A stretch of 64,000 nt of DNA from Deefgea piscis. GTDB taxonomy: Bacteria; Pseudomonadota; Gammaproteobacteria; Burkholderiales; Chitinibacteraceae. The DNA is taken from NCBI RefSeq assembly GCF_019665785.1, contig NZ_CP081149.1, positions 2,046,001 to 2,110,000 of the forward strand, read 5' to 3'. A program made the position numbers and the translations under genes. The notes under the pieces are model-generated. The model had not been told where the DNA came from and searched no databases. It saw only the letters and a program-made list of their open reading frames with translations. The stretch's first letter is position 1; every line of letters starts with the position of its first letter. This document shows positions 56,201-64,000 of the stretch, one piece after another.

Positions 56201-57702
56201 TACTTTTTTGTTGAAGACGCCAACTGAATACGCAAAGCGTCTGCAATCAATTCAGCTTTAGGGCCAACAATGATTTGTACACTTTGTTTGTTCAATTTAA
56301 TCACGCCACTTGCGCCCAAGCTTTTTGCTGCAGCTTCGTTCACTAAATCAGCATCAACCACTGACAAACGCAAACGAGTGATACATGCATCAACGTTGGT
56401 CACATTGCTGGCACCGCCAACAACAGTCACATACGCCATCGCTAATTCGCCAGTACTACCTGAAGCTACAGCAGCAGAAGCAGCTGCAGATTCTGGTGTT
56501 GCGATTTCTTCGATAATTTCGTCTTCACGACCTGGTGTTTTCAAATTCATGGCAGTGATCGCTGCACGGAAAGCGAAGTAGTAAACCGCAAAGAATACTG
56601 CGCCTTGACCTAACAACATGAACCAGTCTTTGGCCAATGGATTGCGCGAAGACAAGACCATATCCACCAAACCAGCACTAAAGCCAAAACCAGCAATCCA
56701 TTGCATGCTTGCGGCGATGTAAACCGATACACCGGTCAAGAACGCGTGCAATACATACAATACTGGTGCTACGAACATGAATGAGAATTCAAGCGGTTCA
56801 GTCACACCGGTAAAGAATGAAGCAAAACCAGCGGCGATCATGATTGATGCAACGCGTGCTTTGTTTTCAGGTTTTGCAGTGTGGTAAATCGCCAATGCCG
56901 CGCCTGGCAAGCCAAACATCATGATTGGGAAGAAACCAGCTTGGTAGATACCCGTTACACCGAGAACTGCCTTGCCTTCAGCGATGGATTTAGCGCCACC
57001 CAAGAAGTTAGGAATATCGTTAATGCCGGCAACGTCAAACCAAAATACTGAGTTCAGGGCGTGATGCAAGCCAACTGGAATCAACAAACGGTTAAAGAAG
57101 GCATAGATACCAGCACCTGTAGGGCCCATATCTTTAATGCTCATACCGAAGTTAACCAAGCCGTTGTAAATCACTGGCCAAACCGCCATCAAGACAAAGG
57201 CAACAACAATCATCACAAACGACGTAATGATTGGCACACAGCGACGGCCACTGAAGAAGGCCAATGCTTTGTGCAACTCAACTTGACTAAAGCGGTTGTA
57301 AATTTCAGCCGCGATCACACCCGTTAAGATACCAATAAATTGGTTGTTGATTTTACCAAAGGCCGCTGGCACGTCTTTGAGTGCGATGCCTTCGATTTGC
57401 GATACTGCGCCTGGCGACAAAAGTGTCGTCAAAACGTAGTAGCCAACCAAACCGGCCAGTGCCGCAGCACCGTCTTTATCTTTGGACATACCGTATGCAA
57501 CACCGACTGCAAATAGAATCGACATATTGTCGATAATTGCAGCACCGGCCTTGATCAAAAAGGCTGCAGTGGCGCTATCAGCACCCCAGCCGTTTGGATC
57601 AAGCCAGTAACCAATACCCATCATAATTGCAGCGGCTGGCAAAGTTGCCACCGGCACCATCAGCGCACGGCCGATTTTTTGTAAATAACCTAAAATATTC
57701 AC
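56200..57702 (-). CDS. nagE: PTS EIICB component, N-acetylglucosamine type
   Basis: Transports and phosphorylates an aminosugar or glucose. The first ~390 residues are a membrane EIIC domain starting LGYLQKIGRALMVPVATLPAA, with GLHHALNSVFWFD, a sugar-site segment. A linker leads to EIIB (about 420-500) with the phospho-cysteine in VDACITRLRL. GTG is the start, preceded by AAAAAGGGG. GlcNAc specificity is favoured by similarity to NagE, but glucose cannot be excluded. No nagA, nagB or regulator gene is in the window. Confidence 0.9.
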   Translation of the reverse strand: MNILGYLQKIGRALMVPVATLPAAAIMMGIGYWLDPNGWGADSATAAFLIKAGAAIIDNMSILFAVGVAYGMSKDKDGAAALAGLVGYYVLTTLLSPGAVSQIEGIALKDVPAAFGKINNQFIGILTGVIAAEIYNRFSQVELHKALAFFSGRRCVPIITSFVMIVVAFVLMAVWPVIYNGLVNFGMSIKDMGPTGAGIYAFFNRLLIPVGLHHALNSVFWFDVAGINDIPNFLGGAKSIAEGKAVLGVTGIYQAGFFPIMMFGLPGAALAIYHTAKPENKARVASIMIAAGFASFFTGVTEPLEFSFMFVAPVLYVLHAFLTGVSVYIAASMQWIAGFGFSAGLVDMVLSSRNPLAKDWFMLLGQGAVFFAVYYFAFRAAITAMNLKTPGREDEIIEEIATPESAAASAAVASGSTGELAMAYVTVVGGASNVTNVDACITRLRLSVVDADLVNEAAAKSLGASGVIKLNKQSVQIIVGPKAELIADALRIQLASSTKK

Positions 57703-57717
57703 GACGCATCCCCTTTT

Positions 57718-57801
57718 TTACATGTTCACCAAAATGGTGATCTGCACCATGACTGCATGCAGTGTTATTCGCTCGTAGAAGAAACAGCTGAACTTATTCA
57801 T
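57718..57801 (-). CDS. Possible 27-residue leader peptide of the PTS operon
   Basis: An ATG preceded by a strong AAAGGAG site opens a 27-codon frame (MNKFSCFFYERITLHAVMVQ and seven more residues) that ends TAA 15 bases before the nagE GTG. Two palindromes lie inside it: ACTGCATGCAGT (57752-57763) and ATGGTG-ATCTG-CACCAT (57734-57750). The strong ribosome site suggests translation; a leader role, or a pair of operators with a chance ORF, are the two readings. Confidence 0.4.
   Translation of the reverse strand: MNKFSCFFYERITLHAVMVQITILVNM
57734..57763. promoter_or_regulatory. Two adjacent palindromes before nagE
   Basis: ATGGTG-ATCTG-CACCAT (57734-57750) and the 12-base perfect palindrome ACTGCATGCAGT (57752-57763) are one base apart. 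They may bind a regulator of the GntR or NagC type or fold in the mRNA leader. The TGGT...ACCA core is only loosely like known DasR/NagR boxes. Confidence 0.4.
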
Positions 57802-58233
57802 GCTCCTTTGTATTGATCAATCAACCGCAGATTGAAAATACGCAGCACCGAACCCACTTCAATAACAAGACTTAATCCTTTTGGTGTCATTACGGCCTGA
57901 CATTTTGTGGCTCACCTTGCTATTGGCTCAGTGTTTTTTGCATGAATGGTTTCGATCTTTGTCGATACTTTTTCCAGAACAACCAAAACCCAAACTCATT
58001 CTCTGCTACAAGTTTTGCCATATTGTTGAGTTTGCTCAACAAGCTCAATGGCATTTGCAACTTCTTAAACATTTGTTACAAATGTTTACATATAAAGATG
58101 TAAGTTAAGGCAAATAAAATTCCATCAGCATCAAAAACGCCAATATTTCATGCTTTGAATGGAATAAGTCGGTTTCGTGAGTGAATTGCTTCGGTTAGAA
58201 TGATCCCCTTTTGCTCACTGGTAAAATTTGCTC
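57802..58233. other. Intergenic region between divergent PTS and dapA units
   Basis: No gene recognised (a 75-codon frame at 57881 starts at TTG, lacks a ribosome site and has no family match). From 58026 to 58103 three inverted repeats cluster: TTGAG-TTTG-CTCAA, AAACATTTG-TTA-CAAATGTTT (58067-58087) and TTACAT-ATAAAG-ATGTAA (58086-58103). They lie 130-210 bases before dapA. TAAAAT at 58222-58227 could be a -10, but would leave almost no leader. Confidence 0.5.
58067..58087. promoter_or_regulatory. Perfect AT-rich inverted repeat in the nagE-dapA gap
   Basis: AAACATTTG and CAAATGTTT with a three-base centre. It overlaps a second repeat, TTACAT...ATGTAA, ending at 58103. Operator-like; no T tract of a terminator. 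Confidence 0.4.
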
Positions 58234-59109
58234 ATGCTCACAGGAAGCCTAGTTGCATTAGTCACTCCGATGGATGCGGATGGTCAAATCAATTTCTCAG
58301 CGCTTAGAAAGCTGGTCGATTGGCATATTGAACAAGGCACTGACGGTTTGGTTGCCGTTGGCACAACAGGAGAGTCACCTACTGTCTCAGTGGATGAACA
58401 TATTGAGATTGTTAAAGTGGTCGTCGAACAAGCGGCGGGCCGTGTCCCTGTCATTGCGGGCACCGGAGCGAATTCAACCCGCGAAGCCATTCACCTCTCA
58501 CAACGCGCGTTGTCAGTCGGTGCCAATTATGGTTTAAGCGTGGTTCCTTATTACAACAAACCATCACAACATGGTTTGTATTTACACTTTAAAGCCATCG
58601 CAGAAAATACTGCATTGCCAACCCTGCTGTATAACGTGCCAGGTCGCACCGTGTGTGACTTATCGAACGATACTGCATTGCAATTGGCTCAGCTGCCTAA
58701 TATCGTCGGGATTAAAGACGCAACTGGCAATATGGAGCGTGCGGCAGATTTAATGCTACGTGCGCCAAAAGATTTTGCTTTTTATAGTGGCGACGATGCA
58801 TCGACTTTACCGTTTATTTTGCTTGGCGGACACGGCACGATTTCAGTGACGGCCAATGTGGCACCAAAAGCCATGCATGAAATGTGTGCGGCGGCATTAG
58901 TTGGCGATATTAAAACTGCAAAAAGCATTAATGATAGCCTGCAAGGCCTACATAAACACCTATTTATCGAAGCCAATCCGATCCCAGTTAAATGGGCACT
59001 AGAAACAATGGGCCGAGTACCCGAAGGGATTCGTCTACCATTAACTCGCCTTACAGAGAGTGCTCAGGGTATAGTGCGCCAAGCGCTTACTCAGGCTGGT
59101 GCTTTATAA
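58234..59109 (+). CDS. dapA: 4-hydroxy-tetrahydrodipicolinate synthase
   Basis: Condenses pyruvate with aspartate semialdehyde, the first committed step of the lysine/DAP pathway. The ATG at 58234 ([13 protein letters not shown]) gives 291 residues; the upstream TTG adds two. The GTTGESPT motif is near residue 45, the catalytic tyrosine in YNVPGRT near 133, and the Schiff-base lysine in IVGIKDATG near 162. bamC overlaps or follows immediately, the canonical dapA-bamC pair. Confidence 0.97.
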   Translation: MLTGSLVALVTPMDADGQINFSALRKLVDWHIEQGTDGLVAVGTTGESPTVSVDEHIEIVKVVVEQAAGRVPVIAGTGANSTREAIHLSQRALSVGANYGLSVVPYYNKPSQHGLYLHFKAIAENTALPTLLYNVPGRTVCDLSNDTALQLAQLPNIVGIKDATGNMERAADLMLRAPKDFAFYSGDDASTLPFILLGGHGTISVTANVAPKAMHEMCAAALVGDIKTAKSINDSLQGLHKHLFIEANPIPVKWALETMGRVPEGIRLPLTRLTESAQGIVRQALTQAGAL

Positions 59110-59140
59110 CTTTGTGTCGTCCACATTTATGGATACAAAC

Positions 59141-60289
59141 ATGCAGCAAAAGAAATTAGCTTTATATCTATCAAGTGCCTTCATGATTGGCAGTCTAATG
59201 GGCTGCTCTACTGATCAACTGCTGATGCAAAGCAAGGTTGATTATCGTGGTGGCAGCGACAATTTAGCCAAAAACTCACTCGAAGTGCCGCCAGATTTAA
59301 GTGCGGTGAATGTGAACAACAACTATGTCGTACCCAAGAGCGCAGTATTGGCCAATGAAGCGCAAGCGCATAAAACCAGTGGTGACAACGGCAGCGTACT
59401 GCCGGTCTATGAAAATGCCAAGATCATGCAAGCTAATGGCGCACGCTGGTTGGTGGTCAAAGGTGATCCTGCCAAAATTTGGCCTGAATTGCGTGAATTT
59501 TGGCTCAGCAATGGCTTTTTGCTCACACAAGACAATGAGCAAACTGGGGTTATGGAAACCGATTGGCTAGAGAATCGCGCAGCTTTGCCGGGCGACTTTG
59601 TGACCAATTTGTTACGTAAAGTTGCAGATGGTTTTATCTCTACCGGTGAGCTAGATCGTTACCGCACTCGCATCGAGCGCGGCACTGAACCTGGCACGGT
59701 TGAAATCTATGTCACGCACCGCGGTATGCGTGAAGTGTTTGCCGATGGTTCAGAAGAAGCTAAAGTCTCTGCCGCTGGCGGCGGTGGCAAAACCATCTGG
59801 ACACCACGACCTTCTGATCCTGAGTTAGATGCTGAAATGCTTAAATTGATGCTGCAGCAATTTGGCATGAGCAAAGAACAAGCCACTACGGCAATGCAAA
59901 CAGCAACCACGATTCCGTCACGTGCGGCACTCAACCCTGCGGGCAATCAACTCGAACTTAAAGATACTTACGATCGCGCTTGGCGCCGTGTTGGCCTAGC
60001 CTTTGATCGAATTGGTTATACCGTAGAAGATCGCAATCGCAACGAAGGTACATTTATTGTGCAACGTGCTGCTGCGAATATTTCGAAAGAAAAAGAAACT
60101 GATTACCTAGGTAGCTTGGCATTTTGGCGTAGCAAAGAAAATCCAAAAGAAACACAGATGCAGCAATATCAAGTTCAGTTAAAACAAGAGTTGGATCGCA
60201 CTGTGATCATCGCCAAACCACTCAACGGTGCCGCAAGCGACGCCAATAGCAAACAAATCTTGCAAGATCTGTTGCAGCAATTGAAATAA
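59141..60289 (+). CDS. bamC: Outer membrane assembly lipoprotein BamC
   Basis: Lipoprotein partner of the BamA complex that inserts outer-membrane proteins. I use the ATG at 59141 (MQQKKLALYLSSAFMIG), which gives a compact signal peptide ending in the lipobox LMGC; an ATG at 59129 is equally possible. The unstructured N-terminal strip LEVPPDLSA, which in E. coli contacts BamD, is present, followed by two helix-grip domains (about 100-220 and 280-380). Translation start signals are weak; coupling to dapA is likely. Confidence 0.92.
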   Translation: MQQKKLALYLSSAFMIGSLMGCSTDQLLMQSKVDYRGGSDNLAKNSLEVPPDLSAVNVNNNYVVPKSAVLANEAQAHKTSGDNGSVLPVYENAKIMQANGARWLVVKGDPAKIWPELREFWLSNGFLLTQDNEQTGVMETDWLENRAALPGDFVTNLLRKVADGFISTGELDRYRTRIERGTEPGTVEIYVTHRGMREVFADGSEEAKVSAAGGGGKTIWTPRPSDPELDAEMLKLMLQQFGMSKEQATTAMQTATTIPSRAALNPAGNQLELKDTYDRAWRRVGLAFDRIGYTVEDRNRNEGTFIVQRAAANISKEKETDYLGSLAFWRSKENPKETQMQQYQVQLKQELDRTVIIAKPLNGAASDANSKQILQDLLQQLK

Positions 60290-60294
60290 AGCCA

Positions 60295-60328
60295 ATACAC
60301 ACCGCTTGCAATTGCAAGCGGTGTGTAT
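60295..60328. repeat. 34-base perfect palindrome after bamC
   Basis: ATACACACCGCTTGCAA is followed at once by its exact complement, with no loop. It starts 6 bases after the bamC stop and precedes the terminator at 60333. It may strengthen termination or protect the 3' end of the message. Confidence 0.8.
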
Positions 60329-60332
60329 ATGA

Positions 60333-60372
60333 GCCATAAAAAAATCGACCCGAAGGTCGATTTTTTTATGGC
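60333..60372. terminator. Bidirectional terminator between bamC and the phasin gene
   Basis: GCCATAAAAAAATCGACC and its complement enclose a CGAA loop, with seven A and seven T on the two sides. It sits between convergent genes and can end both. Confidence 0.93.
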
Positions 60373-60382
60373 TTAAACCAAA

Positions 60383-60919
60383 TTACTTTGCAGCGTGAGC
60401 AACAGTTTTTGCGCTAGTTTCTACCGCAGCAACAGTAGCATCAGTGAGGTTAGTCACAATGCGTTGGCTGGTTTTGTTGATGGCATCGTAAGCGCTAGTA
60501 GCGCTTTCAACCGCTTTTTTCATTGCAGCAACCGCTGGGCTGGCTGCTGGTGTTTGCGCTACAGCTTTGTCCAAGCTAGAAACTAGATTTTTGTTGAATT
60601 CAAGCACTTGCTCTTCAACCAATTTATTCAATTCAGCTTGAGTGCTGCTTGCTGCTTCATAAACGGTACGGGCAACTGTAATGCTTTTCTCAACATTTGG
60701 CTGAGCCAAGCCTTTTTGCAATTCAACCAATTCTTGAACAGACTTAACACCCGACAAAGCTTTTGCTGTTTTTGCGTTTTCAGTCAACAAATCACGTGCA
60801 ATACCCATTTGCAACTGGAACAAACGCTCAGCGCCGCTCAAAGCAATGTTGGTTAAACGTAAAGATTTTTCTAGTTGGGCTTGGCCAAGATCAGCAAACT
60901 GTTGTTGAGTATTAAACAT
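60383..60919 (-). CDS. Phasin family protein
   Basis: Small amphipathic helical protein that coats polyhydroxyalkanoate granules. GGAG lies before the ATG at 60919, giving 178 residues beginning MFNTQQQFADLGQAQLEKSL. The phasin pattern, helices rich in Ala, Gln and Lys with no cysteine, and the LFQLQMGIARDLL segment are clear; the C-terminal half is Ala/Thr/Val-rich. No PHA synthase gene lies in the window, so PHA storage is inferred. Confidence 0.9.
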   Translation of the reverse strand: MFNTQQQFADLGQAQLEKSLRLTNIALSGAERLFQLQMGIARDLLTENAKTAKALSGVKSVQELVELQKGLAQPNVEKSITVARTVYEAASSTQAELNKLVEEQVLEFNKNLVSSLDKAVAQTPAASPAVAAMKKAVESATSAYDAINKTSQRIVTNLTDATVAAVETSAKTVAHAAK

Positions 60920-61013
60920 ATAGAATCTCCAAATGGTTGAATTGTGCACTGCATCAATGGTCATTTTTAGCTCGCGACCACCGAATGTCAAGCTTTATTT
61001 GTGCAGCGCAACA

Positions 61014-63308
61014 TTAACCACTAAGTTGCTTTTGTTTGATGGCCAAAATCGCTTGATTACGCAGCGTTTTAAGTAAATTAAGCTGCTCAGGCGCAATGAC
61101 TAAAGATTGCGCCAGACGTTTGTCACCGTAAAACAACCCTATGGTTTTTTTATCTAGCACCAAAGGAAAAACGATCAAAGTTTGAGCAGGCAAGAGTGCC
61201 CGATACCAAGCGGGAATTCGATCCGTAATGTTCTTGGCATTAATGTCCTCGACTAACACGTCCGCTTGCTGCGCTAACACCCATTGGAAAACGTCGAGTA
61301 CCGGCTCTAATTTAAATTTAAATTGCGGCAAAATCTGTTCAATATCAGCGCCAAATCCAAATCGTGCCACCATCTCTGCCGATTTGCTGTCTCGCGTACA
61401 AAATAAAACTCGCTCAAAACCGACGCTGCGGTACATGGTTTCTAAGATCATTCGTAGCACATCATTTAATTTAAACTCACCCACCATCGTATTGGTAATG
61501 TCTTGCACCCCAGCGGCCAAACTTGCGGCTGCATTAAGCGCTGGTGCCTGCTCTTGCAGACGAATTGCTGCCGCTTGCATACCATCGACTTCTGCGCCGT
61601 CGACAGGTATATCGCTGTGAGCTATGATTTTTTTAATACTGCGGGCAAATACACTCCCTTGGATATCGACACCAAGAATCGACAAATAATCCAAATATTG
61701 CTGCGCCGCACATCGCAACACTTCATGATAAGCCGCCTCTTTCCAACTCACTGCCCCAGCATAGCGCTGCACCACTTGCTGCAAATGCACCGATGACGCC
61801 TTACCCGACAAACTCACCAAGGGCAATAAATCGAAAGACAAATTAGCAAATACACGCAAACGCTCAGCTTGATTTTGGGGGGCATATCGCACGCTTGGCA
61901 ATTCACGTAGGCTTTGGGTAATCCGCTCCGGAAAATGCCAAGTCTGCATCACGGCAGCGGCGAGCTCTCGATAGCTAATCCCCAGCACGGCCTCAGCCGC
62001 CACCGACTCACTTTCTTGATTTTGTTGTTCTCGTTTATTGATTTCTAAGCTTTCTTCATGAAAATAATACAAGGTCAATAACCGCCCCAAGTGCTGAAAT
62101 ACGCCGCAAATAAGCAATTCCTCGACATCGCGCCATGCACTTTTTACCCCCAATTCACGGGCTAAAATCCCGCCAAAAAAGCTTTGTAATACCGCCTCAC
62201 GCAAACGCTCGGCCTGCCCTTTGTTTTGCATGTGCTCAAACAGCAAGATCGTAATGGCTAAATTTCGCACGGTATCAAAGCCTAAAATCACAATGGCGCG
62301 CGAAATCGTACTAATCGAGCCACCAAAATGACCATAATTTGCCGAATTGACCATTTTGAGTAATTTATTAGTTAAAGAAAAATCCTGCAAAATCACACTC
62401 GATAAATTTTGCAAACGTTCACCTTCAACGTCGTTGAGCTTATTAATGGCACTAATGGTTTGCGACAGAGATGGAAAATCGGCGGTATGGCGCATTCGTC
62501 GCAATAAAAACTCAAAGGTGCTATTACGCTGCGCTGCATGACTTTGCTGGCCCTCACTACTCAGTAGCCATGTCGAGAGTGCCGTTTGCAATGCGCCAAT
62601 ATCGGCATATGTAGGCGTTTCACCCTCGCACAGCGCCACCATCAATAAATGATTCAATTGCGGGTCAATCGCCGCATTGTGCGTAGATGACAAAGTCCCA
62701 CTGGCGATCGCCGTCAATAATTCAGGCTGTGCGTCTTGCGTTAAATATTGGCCACTTAACATCTGATACAGCATCAAGCCATAAGCAAAAACCACCGCCG
62801 ATTGACGATCAACACGGCGACCGATCGCCTCAGAAAGTAAAGCAGCATCGCCATTTAAAACCCCTGGGCTGATGGCAAAATCCATTAACTTAACTTGGCC
62901 ATTGGTGGTTAAAAACACGTTATGCAATACACTGCCTTGTACCGTCACCCCCAGTTGGGCCGCCGCGGTCACGCTCTCCAATAAACACTGCAACCATTGC
63001 ACTGCCACGACTGGCGACACCGGTCCTGTCGCTTGCAAATGATCAACCATCGTTTGCCCTTCTAGCAACTCAAAGACCACGCAAGGGTGTCCTTGATCGA
63101 GCAAGATTTCGTACAGACTCACCATACTGGGATGATTGAACTGGCTTAAAATTTGTGCCGATTGAAGTTGATCAATGGCGTGGCTATGCAGCACTTTGAG
63201 CGCAACACGTCGCTGCTGCTGGGTATCGTTGACTAAATAAACCAAGCCTTGTTGGCCCTGCCCTAATTTTTTTTCAACGACAAAGCGGCCATTGGCAAAG
63301 CTTTTCAT
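61014..63308 (-). CDS. Pseudokinase-HDOD-GAF signalling protein
   Basis: A 764-residue soluble protein. Residues 1-255 resemble a Hanks-type serine/threonine kinase: the glycine loop GQGQQG (16-21) and ATP lysine K38 (VALKVL) are kept. The catalytic HRDLKPEN block reads VQGSVLHN (123-130), so the catalytic Asp is Gly125 and its Lys is Val127; DFG reads DFA (143-145). Phosphotransfer is therefore unlikely although ATP may bind. An HDOD domain (about 268-480) and a GAF domain (about 600-755) follow. HDOD proteins often act in c-di-GMP or motility signalling. It stands alone, upstream of the phasin on the same strand. Confidence 0.88.
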   Translation of the reverse strand: MKSFANGRFVVEKKLGQGQQGLVYLVNDTQQQRRVALKVLHSHAIDQLQSAQILSQFNHPSMVSLYEILLDQGHPCVVFELLEGQTMVDHLQATGPVSPVVAVQWLQCLLESVTAAAQLGVTVQGSVLHNVFLTTNGQVKLMDFAISPGVLNGDAALLSEAIGRRVDRQSAVVFAYGLMLYQMLSGQYLTQDAQPELLTAIASGTLSSTHNAAIDPQLNHLLMVALCEGETPTYADIGALQTALSTWLLSSEGQQSHAAQRNSTFEFLLRRMRHTADFPSLSQTISAINKLNDVEGERLQNLSSVILQDFSLTNKLLKMVNSANYGHFGGSISTISRAIVILGFDTVRNLAITILLFEHMQNKGQAERLREAVLQSFFGGILARELGVKSAWRDVEELLICGVFQHLGRLLTLYYFHEESLEINKREQQNQESESVAAEAVLGISYRELAAAVMQTWHFPERITQSLRELPSVRYAPQNQAERLRVFANLSFDLLPLVSLSGKASSVHLQQVVQRYAGAVSWKEAAYHEVLRCAAQQYLDYLSILGVDIQGSVFARSIKKIIAHSDIPVDGAEVDGMQAAAIRLQEQAPALNAAASLAAGVQDITNTMVGEFKLNDVLRMILETMYRSVGFERVLFCTRDSKSAEMVARFGFGADIEQILPQFKFKLEPVLDVFQWVLAQQADVLVEDINAKNITDRIPAWYRALLPAQTLIVFPLVLDKKTIGLFYGDKRLAQSLVIAPEQLNLLKTLRNQAILAIKQKQLSG

Positions 63309-63501
63309 TTCTGGCTTCCTTTTTTTCTCTATTCAATATAGTCTGCTGCCTGAAAAATACGCAGCATCCGAGCGATATGTCATTTATTTGAAGTGTTTTC
63401 ACGTTGTTATCCACATATCAGCAAGACAATACTTAAAACTTGACCGAGCCTCTTTTTTGTATCACGCATTAACGATGTAATGGATTAACAGGTTAAATTG
63501 A

Positions 63502-64000
63502 ATGAGTTCGATTGAAATTATTGGTTTTGTAATTAGTTTACTGGCGATTTATTTAGCGACACGCCAACACCGTATGACATGGCCTTTGCAAATCATCGCT
63601 AGCTTGTTGTATGTGTATTTATTTTTAAATGCGCATTTATATGGCGAAAGCCTATTGCAATTGGTGTATGCCGGCATTGCTGCCTATGGTTTTTATCATT
63701 GGCGTCATCAAACCCAAAACGATGATGTCAAAATCGAGCGTTTAAGTCGCAAAGAATGGTTTTACATTAATGCTGCCGGCATTGTATTGCTGTTGCTGGT
63801 GGCACAATTTCAAGTGCAATTTTTGCCAACTGACGTCCCGTACTTAGATTCCAGCGTGTTTATTTTTGGCTTAATTGCACAATGGATGCAAGCGCGTAAA
63901 AAAATAGAAAATTGGCTTTATTGGATTGTGCTCGACTTAATTGCTGCAGGCATCTATTGGTATAAAGATTTACACCTTACTGCAGTGCTATATCTTATTT
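63502..64000 (+). CDS. pnuC: PnuC-type nicotinamide riboside / vitamin transporter (3' end cut off)
   Basis: The frame opens at the ATG at 63502 (MSSIEIIGFVISLLAIYLAT) and stays open to the window edge, 166 codons. Five or six hydrophobic helices are visible, with PLQIIASLLYVYLF, the AAYGFYHWRH segment that matches the PnuC family's tryptophan-rich substrate motif, and the YWIVLDLIAAGIYWYKDLHL block near the end. PnuC proteins carry nicotinamide riboside; PnuT and PnuX relatives carry thiamine or riboflavin. No riboswitch was recognised upstream. Confidence 0.88.
   Translation, partial: MSSIEIIGFVISLLAIYLATRQHRMTWPLQIIASLLYVYLFLNAHLYGESLLQLVYAGIAAYGFYHWRHQTQNDDVKIERLSRKEWFYINAAGIVLLLLVAQFQVQFLPTDVPYLDSSVFIFGLIAQWMQARKKIENWLYWIVLDLIAAGIYWYKDLHLTAVLYLI

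Noticed and set aside
57811..57826. TTGATCAATCAA as an FNR site
   Set aside because: The half sites are only two bases apart; FNR needs four.
57881..58108. A 75-codon plus-strand frame before dapA
   Set aside because: TTG start, no ribosome site, no domain, and it spans the palindrome cluster; probably chance.
1..64000. tRNA, rRNA or CRISPR loci
   Set aside because: No cloverleaf with a CCA end, no rRNA core sequence and no regularly spaced direct repeats were seen by eye; a tRNAscan or CRISPR finder run would settle it.

Overview
The window reads as a chromosomal stretch of a betaproteobacterium of the order Neisseriales, most likely an aquatic, possibly chitin-using relative of Chitinibacter, Deefgea or Chromobacterium. 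The grounds are the gene orders cmk-rpsA-ihfB-lapA-lapB-pyrF-hldA, ribF-ileS-lspA-ispH, surE-pcm-nlpD-rpoS and dapA-bamC, Neisseria-like protein sequences (S1 especially), moderate GC, rpoS, a flagellar gene and a GlcNAc-type PTS. The genus is inferred. I see no rRNA, tRNA or CRISPR array; almost everything is single-copy core genome.

Layout. 1-6.3 kb (+): translation and envelope genes (cmk, rpsA from a near-consensus promoter, ihfB, lapA-like, lapB, pyrF, hldA). 6.3-14.2 kb (-): a diguanylate cyclase, then ribF-ileS-lspA-ispH, and an isolated flgA. 14.3-24.6 kb (+): rmuC, acnB, a Rieske oxygenase, an EamA transporter, and surE-pcm-nlpD-rpoS. 24.8-29.0 kb (-): dapD, dapC and lexA-queF-msrA. 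29.1-32.5 kb: dusC, a small RHH-like protein, rlmG and a DUF4124-like membrane protein. 32.9-44.9 kb: adhE, lolC-lolD, tyrS, a methyltransferase, an active-type M23 peptidase, anmK, a DUF2164 protein, a peptidase pseudogene, a SIMPL protein and an SDR. 45.1-52.2 kb (-): a very large hybrid sensor kinase and an HD-GYP response regulator. 52.5-53.5 kb: an intact IS5-family element with 9-bp target duplications. 53.5-57.8 kb (-): a prolyl oligopeptidase and a two-gene GlcNAc/glucose-type PTS preceded by a possible leader ORF. 58.2-60.4 kb (+): dapA-bamC. 60.4-63.3 kb (-): a phasin and a pseudokinase-HDOD-GAF protein. The right edge cuts a pnuC-type transporter.

How the genes work together. dapA, dapC and dapD cover three steps of the succinylase lysine/DAP pathway. 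lspA, lolCD, bamC, lapB, hldA, nlpD, the M23 peptidase and anmK all serve envelope building and recycling. The GGDEF enzyme and the HD-GYP regulator are opposite arms of c-di-GMP turnover.

The most interesting points are: a LexA-like repressor whose protease half has UmuD spacing, with a GAAC-N4-GTTC palindrome over the -35 position of its own promoter; a pseudokinase-HDOD-GAF signalling protein; an IS landed in the loop of a 13-bp inverted repeat; a decayed paralogue of the prolyl oligopeptidase 10 kb from the intact gene; and a short leader ORF containing palindromes before the PTS genes. I did not find a clearly new multi-gene system.
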